Assembly (NCBI RefSeq): GCF_050947335.1
Contig: NW_027474091.1
Coordinates: 1 to 64,000, forward strand
Direction of reading: 5' to 3'
DNA from: Megachile rotundata
Taxonomy: Eukaryota > Arthropoda > Insecta > Hymenoptera > Megachilidae
Length of the DNA stretch: 64,000 bases
Part shown: one piece after another, positions 54,421-64,000 of the stretch
Layout of the letters: each line of letters opens with the position of its first letter
Numbering within the stretch: the stretch's first letter is position 1
Notes under the pieces: model-generated
What the model was told of the DNA's origin: nothing
Seen by the model: only the letters and a program-made list of their open reading frames with translations
The model's database searches: none
Position numbers and translations under genes: made by a program

Positions 54421-56660
54421 AGTTAGATTGATAATAATAAGAGAAATGAGTATAGTAAATGTCGTGCTATCGATCATATCTGCATAATATGGTTAATAAT
54501 ATGGGTTAGATTGATAATAGTGAGTGTAATAAGTATAGTAATTGTCGTTCTATCGATCATATTAGCATAATATGGCAAATAATATGAGTTAGATTGATAA
54601 TAATAAGAGTAATGAGTATAGTAATTGTCGTTCTATCGCTCATATAAGCCTAATATGGCTAATAATATGAGTTAGGCTGATAATAATAAGAGTAATAAGT
54701 ATACTAATTGTAGTTCTATCGATCATATCTGCATAATATGGTTAATAATATGAGTTAGATTGATAATAATAAGAGTAATAAGTAAAGTAATTGTCGTGCT
54801 ATCGATCATATCTGCATAATATGGTTAATAACATGAGTTAGATTGATAATAATAAGAGTAATAAGTATAGTAAATGTCGTGCTGTCGATCATATCTGCAT
54901 AACATGGTTAATAATATGAGTTAGATCGATAATAATAAGAGAAATGAGTTTAGTAAATGTCGTGCTATCGATCATATAAGCATAATATGGTTAATAATGA
55001 GTTAGATTCATAATAGTGAGTGTAATAAGTATAGTAATTTTCGTTCTGTCGATCATATAAGCATAATATGGCTAATAATATGAGTTAGGTTGATAATAAT
55101 AAGAGTAATAAGTATAGTAATTGTCGTTCTATCGATCGTATAAGCATAATATGGCTAATAATATGAGTTAGGTTGATAATAATAAGAGTAATGACTATAC
55201 TAATTGTCGTTCTATCGATCGTATAAGCATAATATGGCTAATAATATGAGTTAGGCTGATAATAATAAGAGTAATACGTATAGTAATTGTCGTGCTATCG
55301 ATGATAGCCGCATAATATGGTTAATAATGAGTTAGATTGATAATAGTGAGTGTAATAAGTATAGTAATTGTCGTTCTGTCGATCATATAAGTATAATATG
55401 GCTAATAATATGAGTTAGATTGATAATAATAAGAGTAATAAGTAAAGTAAATGTCGTGCTGTCGATCATATCTGCATAATATGGTTAATAATATGAGTTA
55501 GACTGATAATAGTGAGTGTAATAAGTATAGTAATTGTCGTTCTATCGATCATATAAGCATAATATGGCTAATAATATGAGTTAGACTGATAATAATAAGA
55601 GTAATAAGTAAAGTAAATGTCGTGCTGTCGATCATATCTGCATAACATGGTTAATAATATGAGTTAGATTGATAATAATAAGAGAAATGAGTATAGTAAA
55701 TGTCGTGCTATCGATCATATCTGCATAATATGGTTAATAATATGGGTTAGATTGATAATAGTGAGTGTAATAAGTATAGTAATTGTCGTTCTATCGATCA
55801 TATTAGCATTATATGGTTAATAATATGAGTTAGATTGATAATAATAAGAGTAATGAGTTTAGTAATTGTCGTTCTATCGATCATATAAGCCTAATATGGC
55901 TAATAATATGAGTTAGGCTGATAATAATAAGAGTAATAAGTATAGTAATTGTCGTTCTATCGATCATATTTGCATAATATGCTTAATAATATGAGTTAGA
56001 TTGATAACAGTGAGTGTAATAAGTATTGTAATTGTCGTTCTGTCGATCATATAATCCATAATATGGCTAATAATATGAGTTAGAGTGATAATAATCTGAG
56101 TAATGAGTTTAGTAATTGTCGTTCTATCGATCATATAAGCCTAATATGGCTAATAATGTGAGTTAGGCTGATATTAATAAGAGTAATGAGTATAGTAATT
56201 CTCGTTCTATCGATCATATAAGCATAATATGGCTAATAATATGAGTTAGGTTGATAATAATAAGAGTAATAAGTATAGTAATTCTCGTTCTATCGATCAT
56301 ATAAGCATAATATGGCTAATAATATGAGTTAGGCTGATAATAATAAGAGTAATAAGTATAGTAATTGTCGTGCTATCGATCATATCTGCATAATATGGTT
56401 ATTAATATGAGTTAGATTGATAATAATAAGAGTAATAAGTATAGTAAATGTCGTGCTGTCGATCATATCTGCATAACATGGTTAATAATATGAGTTAGAT
56501 CGATAATAATAAGAGAAATGAGTTTAGTAAATGTCGTGCTATCGATCATATCTGCATAATATGGTTAATAATATGGGTTGGATTGATAATAGTGAGTGTA
56601 ATAAGTATAGTAGTTGTCGTTCTTTCGATCATATAAGCATAATATGGCTAATAATATGAG
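54421..56660 (+). repeat. Block Q, copy 1
   Basis: Marked by ATCGCTCATATAAGCC at 54,634 (GCTCAT at 54,638), a second GATAGCC monomer at 55,303, ATTATATGG near 55,807, and AATGTGAGTTAGGC at 56,155. The last marker recurs at 60,215 (4060 bp, 49 x 83 less 7). The GCTCAT marker recurs at 58,781 (4143 bp) and 63,340. The 83-bp difference between 4143 and 4060 reflects one monomer (GTAATTTTCG type, near 55,037) absent from copy 2. Confidence 0.82.
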
Positions 56661-58150
56661 TTAGGCTGATAATAATAAGAGTAATAAGTATAGTAATTGT
56701 CGTTCTATCGATCATATAAGCATAATATGGCTAATAATATGAGTTAGATTGATAATAATAAGAGTAATAAGTATAGTAATTGTCGTTCTATCGATCATAT
56801 AAGCATAATATGGCTAATAATATGAGTTAGGCTGATAATAATAAGAGTAATACGTATAGTAATTGTCGTGCTATCGATGATAGCCGCATAATATGGTTAA
56901 TAATGAGTTAGATTGATAATAGTGAGTGTAATAAGTATAGTAATTGTCGTTCTGTCGATCATATAAGCATAATATGGCTAATAATATGAGTTAGGTTGAT
57001 AATAATAAGAGTAATGAGTATAGTAATTGTCGTTCTATCGATCATATAAGCATAATATGGCTAATAATATGAGTTAGGCTGATAATAATAAGAGTAATAA
57101 GTATAGTAATTGTCGTTCTGTCGATCATATAAGCATAATATGGTTAATAATGAGTTAGATTGATAATAGTGAGTGTAATAAGTATAGTAATTGTCGTTCT
57201 GTCGATCATATAAGTATAATATGGCTAATAATATGAGTTAGGTTGATAATAATAAGAGTAATGAGTATAGTAATTGTCGTTCTATCGATCATATAAGCAT
57301 AATATGGCAAATAATATGAGTTAGATTGATAATAATAAGAGTAATGAGTATAGTAATTGCCGTTCTATCGATCATATAAGCATAATATGGGTAATAATAT
57401 GAGTTAGGCTGATAATAATAAGAGTAATAAGTATAGTAATTGTCGTGCTATCGATCATATCTGCATAATATGGTTAATAATATGAGTTAGACTGATAATA
57501 GTAAGTGTAATATGTATAGTAATTGTCGTTCTGTCGACCATATAAGCATAATATGGCTAATAATATGAGTTAGGTTGATAATAATAAGAGTAATGACTAT
57601 ACTAATTGTAGTTCTATCGAACATGTCTGCATAATATGGTTAATAATATGAGTTAGATTGATAATAATAAGAGTAATGAGTATAGTAATTGTCGTTCTAT
57701 CGATCATATAAGCATAATATGGCAAATAATATGAGTTAGATTGATAATAATAAGAGTAATGAGTATAGTAATTGTCGTTCTATCGATCATATAAGCATAA
57801 TATGGCTAATAATATGAGTTAGGCTGATAATAATAAGAGCAATAAGTAAAGTAATTGTCGTTCTATCGATCATATTTGCATAATATGGTTAATAATATGA
57901 GCTAGATTGATAACAGTGAGTGTAATAAGTATAGTAATTGTCGTTCTCTCGATCGTATAAGCATAATATGGCTAATAATATGAGTTAGGTTGATAATAGT
58001 AAGAGTAATGAGTATACTAATTGTAGTTCTATCGATCATATCTGCATAATATGGTTAATAATATGAGTTAGATTGATAATAATAAGAGTAATAAGTAAAG
58101 TAAATGTCGTGCTGTCGATCATATCTGCATAACATGGTTAATAATATGAG
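56661..58150 (+). repeat. Block P, copy 2
   Basis: It repeats 52.94-54.42 kb in order. It ends with a 5-monomer tandem duplication: GAGCAATAAGTAAAG is at 57,837 and 58,252, 415 bp (5 x 83) apart. The first of these has GTTCTCTCGATCG near 57,947 and the second GTTCTGTCGATCG near 58,363. Copy 1 has GTTCTGTCG at this place and copy 3 GTTCTCTCG. Confidence 0.82.
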
Positions 58151-59667
58151 TTAGATTGATAATAATAAGAGTAATGAGTATAGTAATTGTCGTTCTATCG
58201 ATCATATAAGCATAATATGGCTAATAATATGAGTTAGGCTGATAATAATAAGAGCAATAAGTAAAGTAATTGTCGTTCTATCGATCATATTTGCATAATA
58301 TGGTTAATAATATGAGCTAGATTGATAACAGTGAGTGGAATAAGTATAGTAATTGTCGTTCTGTCGATCGTATAAGCATAATATGGCTAATAATATGAGT
58401 TAGGTTGATAATAGTAAGAGTAATGAGTATACTAATTGTAGTTCTATCGATCATATCTGCATAATATGGTTAATAATATGAGTTAGATTGATAATAATAA
58501 GAGTAATAAGTAAAGTAAATGTCGTGCTGTCGATCATATCTGCATAACATGGTTAATAATATGAGTTAGATTGATAATAATAAGAGAAATGAGTATAGTA
58601 AATGTCGTGCTATCGATCATATCTGCATAATATGGTTAATAATATGGGTTAGATTGATAATAGTGAGTGTAATAAGTATAGTAATTGTCGTTCTATCGAT
58701 CATATTAGCATAATATGGCAAATAATATGAGTTAGATTGATAATAATAAGAGTAATGAGTATAGTAATTGTCGTTCTATCGCTCATATAAGCCTAATATG
58801 GCTAATAATATGAGTTAGGCTGATAATAATAAGAGTAATAAGTATACTAATTGTAGTTCTATCGATCATATCTGCATAATATGGTTAATAATATGAGTTA
58901 GATTGATAATAATAAGAGTAATAAGTAAAGTAATTGTCGTGCTATCGATCATATCTGCATAATATGGTTAATAATATGAGTTAGATTGATAATAATAAGA
59001 GTAATAAGTATAGTAAATGTCGTGCTGTCGATCATATCTGCATAACATGGTTAATAATATGAGTTAGATCGATAATAATAAGAGAAATGAGTTTAGTAAA
59101 TGTCGTGCTATCGATCATATAAGCATAATATGGTTAATAATGAGTTAGATTCATAATAGTGAGTGTAATAAGTATAGTAATTGTCGTTCTATCGATCGTA
59201 TAAGCATAATATGGCTAATAATATGAGTTAGGTTGATAATAATAAGAGTAATGACTATACTAATTGTCGTTCTATCGATCGTATAAGCATAATATGGCTA
59301 ATAATATGAGTTAGGCTGATAATAATAAGAGTAATACGTATAGTAATTGTCGTGCTATCGATGATAGCCGCATAATATGGTTAATAATGAGTTAGATTGA
59401 TAATAGTGAGTGTAATAAGTATAGTAATTGTCGTTCTGTCGATCATATAAGTATAATATGGCTAATAATATGAGTTAGATTGATAATAATAAGAGTAATA
59501 AGTAAAGTAAATGTCGTGCTGTCGATCATATCTGCATAATATGGTTAATAATATGAGTTAGACTGATAATAGTGAGTGTAATAAGTATAGTAATTGTCGT
59601 TCTATCGATCATATAAGCATAATATGGCTAATAATATGAGTTAGATTGATAATAATAAGAGTAATAA
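58151..59667 (+). repeat. Second half of the 5-monomer repeat and block Q, copy 2 (first part)
   Basis: The first 400 bases are the second half of the 5-monomer repeat. From about 58,560 the sequence follows block Q copy 1, with GCTCAT at 58,781 and GATAGCC at 59,363, and one monomer missing near 59,170. Confidence 0.78.
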
Positions 59668-60332
59668 GTAAAGTAAATGTCGTGCTGTCGATCATATCTG
59701 CATAACATGGTTAATAATATGAGTTAGATTGATAATAATAAGAGAAATGAGTATAGTAAATGTCGTGCTATCGATCATATCTGCATAATATGGTTAATAA
59801 TATGGGTTAGATTGATAATAGTGAGTGTAATAAGTATAGTAATTGTCGTTCTATCGATCATATTAGCATTATATGGTTAATAATATGAGTTAGATTGATA
59901 ATAATAAGAGTAATGAGTTTAGTAATTGTCGTTCTATCGATCATATAAGCCTAATATGGCTAATAATATGAGTTAGGCTGATAATAATAAGAGTAATAAG
60001 TATAGTAATTGTCGTTCTATCGATCATATTTGCATAATATGCTTAATAATATGAGTTAGATTGATAACAGTGAGTGTAATAAGTATTGTAATTGTCGTTC
60101 TGTCGATCATATAATCCATAATATGGCTAATAATATGAGTTAGAGTGATAATAATCTGAGTAATGAGTTTAGTAATTGTCGTTCTATCGATCATATAAGC
60201 CTAATATGGCTAATAATGTGAGTTAGGCTGATATTAATAAGAGTAATGAGTATAGTAATTCTCGTTCTATCGATCATATAAGCATAATATGGCTAATAAT
60301 ATGAGTTAGGTTGATAATAATAAGAGTAATAA
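59668..60332 (+). repeat. 8-monomer (665-bp) tandem repeat in Q copy 2, copy 1
   Basis: GTAAAGTAAATGTCGTGC is at 59,668 and 60,333, and AATGTGAGTTAGG at 60,215 and 60,880, both 665 bp (8 x 83 plus 1) apart. The extra base is in the ATAATCCATAATATGG monomer. The block is single in Q copy 1. Confidence 0.88.
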
Positions 60333-60997
60333 GTAAAGTAAATGTCGTGCTGTCGATCATATCTGCATAACATGGTTAATAATATGAGTTAGATTGATAA
60401 TAATAAGAGAAATGAGTATAGTAAATGTCGTGCTATCGATCATATCTGCATAATATGGTTAATAATATGGGTTAGATTGATAATAGTGAGTGTAATAAGT
60501 ATAGTAATTGTCGTTCTATCGATCATATTAGCATTATATGGTTAATAATATGAGTTAGATTGATAATAATAAGAGTAATGAGTTTAGTAATTGTCGTTCT
60601 ATCGATCATATAAGCCTAATATGGCTAATAATATGAGTTAGGCTGATAATAATAAGAGTAATAAGTATAGTAATTGTCGTTCTATCGATCATATTTGCAT
60701 AATATGCTTAATAATATGAGTTAGATTGATAACAGTGAGTGTAATAAGTATTGTAATTGTCGTTCTGTCGATCATATAATCCATAATATGGCTAATAATA
60801 TGAGTTAGAGTGATAATAATCTGAGTAATGAGTTTAGTAATTGTCGTTCTATCGATCATATAAGCCTAATATGGCTAATAATGTGAGTTAGGCTGATATT
60901 AATAAGAGTAATGAGTATAGTAATTCTCGTTCTATCGATCATATAAGCATAATATGGCTAATAATATGAGTTAGGTTGATAATAATAAGAGTAATGA
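60333..60997 (+). repeat. 8-monomer tandem repeat, copy 2
   Basis: I saw no difference from the preceding 665 bp apart from the linker entering it (GTTAGGTTGATAAT against GTTAGATTGATAAT). It is among the youngest duplications in the window. Confidence 0.87.
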
Positions 60998-61639
60998 GTA
61001 TAGCAATTGTCGTTCTATCGATCATATAAGCATAATATGGCTAATAATATGAGTTAGGCTGATAATAATAAGAGTAATAAGTATAGTAATTGTCGTGCTA
61101 TCGATCATATCTGCATAATATGGTTAATAATATGAGTTAGACTGATAATAGTGAGTGTAATAAGTATAGTAATTGTCGTTCTGTCGACCATATAAGCATA
61201 ATATGGCTAATAATATGAGTTAGGTTGATAATAATAAGAGTAATAAGTATAGTAATTCTCGTTCTATCGATCATATAAGCATAATATGGCTAATAATATG
61301 AGTTAGGCTGATAATAATAAGAGTAATAAGTATAGTAATTGTCGTGCTATCGATCATATCTGCATAATATGGTTATTAATATGAGTTAGATTGATAATAA
61401 TAAGAGTAATAAGTATAGTAAATGTCGTGCTGTCGATCATATCTGCATAACATGGTTAATAATATGAGTTAGATCGATAATAATAAGAGAAATGAGTTTA
61501 GTAAATGTCGTGCTATCGATCATATCTGCATAATATGGTTAATAATATGGGTTGGATTGATAATAGTGAGTGTAATAAGTATAGTAGTTGTCGTTCTTTC
61601 GATCATATAAGCATAATATGGCTAATAATATGAGTTAGG
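60998..61639 (+). repeat. Right-type monomers between Q copy 2 and P copy 3
   Basis: This stretch begins with AGTATAGCAATTG, resembling 40.4 and 42.0 kb. From about 61.2 kb it repeats 56.25-56.66 kb (end of Q copy 1) at an offset of about 4974 bp, with GTAATTCTCG, ATGGTTATTAATATG and GTTCTTTCGATC monomers in the same order. Confidence 0.75.
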
Positions 61640-63120
61640 CTGATAATAATAAGAGTAATAAGTATAGTAATTGTCGTTCTATCGATCATATAAGCATAAT
61701 ATGGCTAATAATATGAGTTAGATTGATAATAATAAGAGTAATAAGTATAGTAATTGTCGTTCTATCGATCATATAAGCATAATATGGCTAATAATATGAG
61801 TTAGGCTGATAATAATAAGAGTAATACGTATAGTAATTGTCGTGCTATCGATGATAGCCGCATAATATGGTTAATAATGAGTTAGATTGATAATAGTGAG
61901 TGTAATAAGTATAGTAATTGTCGTTCTGTCGATCATATAAGCATAATATGGCTAATAATATGAGTTAGGTTGATAATAATAAGAGTAATGAGTATAGTAA
62001 TTGTCGTTCTATCGATCATATAAGCATAATATGGCTAATAATATGAGTTAGGCTGATAATAATAAGAGTAATAAGTATAGTAATTGTCGTTCTGTCGATC
62101 ATATAAGCATAATATGGTTAATAATGAGTTAGATTGATAATAGTGAGTGTAATAAGTATAGTAATTGTCGTTCTGTCGATCATATAAGTATAATATGGCT
62201 AATAATATGAGTTAGGTTGATAATAATAAGAGTAATGAGTATAGTAATTGTCGTTCTATCGATCATATAAGCATAATATGGCAAATAAGATGAGTTAGAT
62301 TGATAATAGTAAGAGTAATGAGTATAGTAATTGCCGTTCTATCGATCATATAAGCATAATATGGGTAATAATATGAGTTAGGCTGATAATAATAAGAGTA
62401 ATAAGTATAGTAATTGTCGTGCTATCGATCATATCTGCATAATATGGTTAATAATATGAGTTAGACTGATAATAGTAAGTGTAATATGTATAGTAATTGT
62501 CGTTCTGTCGACCATATAAGCATAATATGGCTAATAATATGAGTTAGGTTGATAATAATAAGAGTAATGACTATACTAATTGTAGTTCTATCGAACATGT
62601 CTGCATAATATGGTTAATAATATGAGTTAGATTGATAATAATAAGAGTAATGAGTATAGTAATTGTCGTTCTATCGATCATATAAGCATAATATGGCAAA
62701 TAATATGAGTTAGATTGATAATAATAAGAGTAATGAGTATAGTAATTGTCGTTCTATCGATCATATAAGCATAATATGGCTAATAATATGAGTTAGGCTG
62801 ATAATAATAAGAGCAATAAGTAAAGTAATTGTCGTTCTATCGATCATATTTGCATAATATGGTTAATAATATGAGCTAGATTGATAACAGTGAGTGTAAT
62901 AAGTATAGTAATTGTCGTTCTCTCGATCGTATAAGCATAATATGGCTAATAATATGAGTTAGGTTGATAATAGTAAGAGTAATGAGTATACTAATTGTAG
63001 TTCTATCGATCATATCTGCATAATATGGTTAATAATATGAGTTAGATTGATAATAATAAGAGTAATAAGTAAAGTAAATGTCGTGCTGTCGATCATATCT
63101 GCATAACATGGTTAATAATA
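61640..63120 (+). repeat. Block P, copy 3
   Basis: GATAGCC at 61,853 is 4974 bp (60 x 83 less 6) after 56,879. The order of 81-bp, GGCAAATAA, GGGTAATAA, ACTATACTAATTGTAG, GAACATG and AGTAAAGTAAATG monomers matches copies 1 and 2. One private change is GGCAAATAAGATGAG near 62,281. Confidence 0.82.
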
Positions 63121-64000
63121 TGAGTTAGATTGATAATAATAAGAGAAATGAGTATAGTAAATGTCGTGCTATCGATCATATCTGCATAATATGGTTAATA
63201 ATATGGGTTAGATTGATAATAGTGAGTGTAATAAGTATAGTAATTGTCGTTCTATCGATCATATTAGCATAATATGGCAAATAATATGAGTTAGATTGAT
63301 AATAATAAGAGTAATGAGTATAGTAATTGTCGTTCTATCGCTCATATAAGCCTAATATGGCTAATAATATGAGTTAGGCTGATAATAATAAGAGTAATAA
63401 GTATACTAATTGTAGTTCTATCGATCATATCTGCATAATATGGTTAATAATATGAGTTAGATTGATAATAATAAGAGTAATAAGTAAAGTAATTGTCGTG
63501 CTATCGATCATATCTGCATAATATGGTTAATAATATGAGTTAGATTGATAATAATAAGAGTAATAAGTATAGTAAATGTCGTGCTGTCGATCATATCTGC
63601 ATAACATGGTTAATAATATGAGTTAGATCGATAATAATAAGAGAAATGAGTTTAGTAAATGTCGTGCTATCGATCATATAAGCATAATATGGTTAATAAT
63701 GAGTTAGATTCATAATAGTGAGTGTAATAAGTATAGTAATTTTCGTTCTGTCGATCATATAAGCATAATATGGCTAATAATATGAGTTAGGTTGATAATA
63801 ATAAGAGTAATAAGTATAGTAATTGTCGTTCTATCGATCGTATAAGCATAATATGGCTAATAATATGAGTTAGGTTGATAATAATAAGAGTAATGACTAT
63901 ACTAATTGTCGTTCTATCGATCGTATAAGCATAATATGGCTAATAATATGAGTTAGGCTGATAATAATAAGAGTAATACGTATAGTAATTGTCGTGCTAT
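63121..64000 (+). repeat. Block Q, copy 3, cut by the window end
   Basis: It follows Q copy 1 with GCTCAT at 63,340, an 81-bp monomer near 63,690 and the GTAATTTTCG monomer near 63,738 that copy 2 lacks. The window ends inside a monomer, so the array continues to the right. Confidence 0.82.

Larger units (their letters stand above)
1..64000 (+). repeat. AT-rich 83-bp satellite DNA array, whole window
   Basis: The window is a continuous head-to-tail array of an 83-bp monomer, about 771 copies, with no interruption by unique sequence. The period is read directly: the same G of the GTATAGTAATTG motif lies at 504 and 587, and it keeps the same phase (6 modulo 83) from 504 to at least 22,914. Phase changes later are explained by rare 81-bp and 84-bp monomers. 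All copies are in the same orientation. Single-family arrays of this length are typical of eukaryotic heterochromatin; centromeric or pericentromeric identity is inference. I do not recognise the family and cannot assign a species. Both array edges lie outside the window. Confidence 0.98.

Noticed and set aside
1..64000. CRISPR array
   Set aside because: The repeats are regular, but there are no unique spacers: all 83 bases belong to the repeat, and the variable triplet and linker take only a few recurring states. No cas gene is present.
1..64000. Coding tandem repeat protein
   Set aside because: A period of 83 shifts the frame in each monomer, and TAA, TAG and TGA are frequent on the plus strand (TATAGTAATTG, AATAATGAG). 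On the minus strand TCTAACTC, ATTAGCC and GATAGAAC provide stops. No frame stays open beyond a few monomers.
1..64000. Plasmid or phage iteron region, or a mitochondrial control region
   Set aside because: Iteron sets are tens of copies beside a replication gene. Here there are hundreds of copies and no gene in 64 kb. A giant organellar repeat cannot be fully excluded, but nothing in the sequence supports it.
1..64000. Telomeric or subtelomeric simple repeats
   Set aside because: No TTAGGG, TTAGG or TTTAGGG tandem runs occur. TTAGG appears only once per monomer inside GAGTTAGGTTG and GAGTTAGGCTG variants, not in tandem.
1..64000. Promoters from TATAAT- or TAATA-like strings
   Set aside because: Such strings are everywhere in 76% A+T repeats (CATAATATGG, GTATAGTAAT) and carry no positional signal. 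There is no gene for them to serve.

Overview
The whole window is one uninterrupted tandem array of an AT-rich satellite. The basic monomer is 83 bp (clean example at 504-586, about 24% G+C by hand count) and it repeats head to tail on the same strand from base 1 to base 64,000, roughly 771 copies. I find no gene, RNA gene, transposon, telomeric repeat, unique spacer or inverted segment, and neither edge of the array is reached. Because 83 is not a multiple of 3 and stop triplets are frequent on both strands, no long reading frame is possible. A single-family array of this size points to eukaryotic heterochromatin (centromeric, pericentromeric, subtelomeric or a B or sex chromosome). I do not recognise the monomer and cannot name the species.

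The interest lies in the higher-order structure, read here from private variants in individual monomers. Left part: a 40-monomer block (1-3320), a nearly identical 37-monomer block (3321-6391) and a truncated third copy (6392 to about 7411). The first block differs in length from the second by a 249-bp (3-monomer) tandem duplication. From about 6.8 kb a larger unit takes over. One private marker (GCTCTATCG followed by a GCCTAAT variant) recurs at 13134, 19525, 25917 and 31893, at spacings of 6391, 6392 and 5976 bp. These equal 77, 77 (+1 bp) and 72 monomers. Later units are mosaics that have lost or gained whole blocks of monomers. From 32.5 to 38.4 kb a 40-monomer (3320 bp) tandem duplication appears.

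From about 24 kb a second set of monomer variants appears (GTTAGGCTGAT, GTCGTGCT, CATATTTGCAT, GCCTAATATGG), first as blocks between left-type monomers and then as the main type. Bases 43.1-46.4 kb form a distinct zone rich in AAGGAGTATACTAATTGTAG monomers with only short local repeats. At 46.4-51.4 kb left-type and mixed blocks return as distant copies of 37-38 kb, 22-25 kb and 31 kb, at offsets of 9129, 25,730 and 20,252 bp. From about 52.9 kb to the end, two blocks (P and Q) alternate three times, with 81-bp and 84-bp monomer lineages as markers.

Almost every duplication has an offset that is a whole number of monomers, corrected only for rare 1-2 bp length variants. This fits homology-driven expansion (unequal exchange, gene conversion or replication-based amplification). 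Within the monomer, variation concentrates at bases 31-33, 44-45, 57-62 and the 65-83 linker. Bases 1-30 and 34-43 are well kept, which could mark protein contacts. All block boundaries were found by eye and are approximate to within about one monomer unless an exact marker is given.
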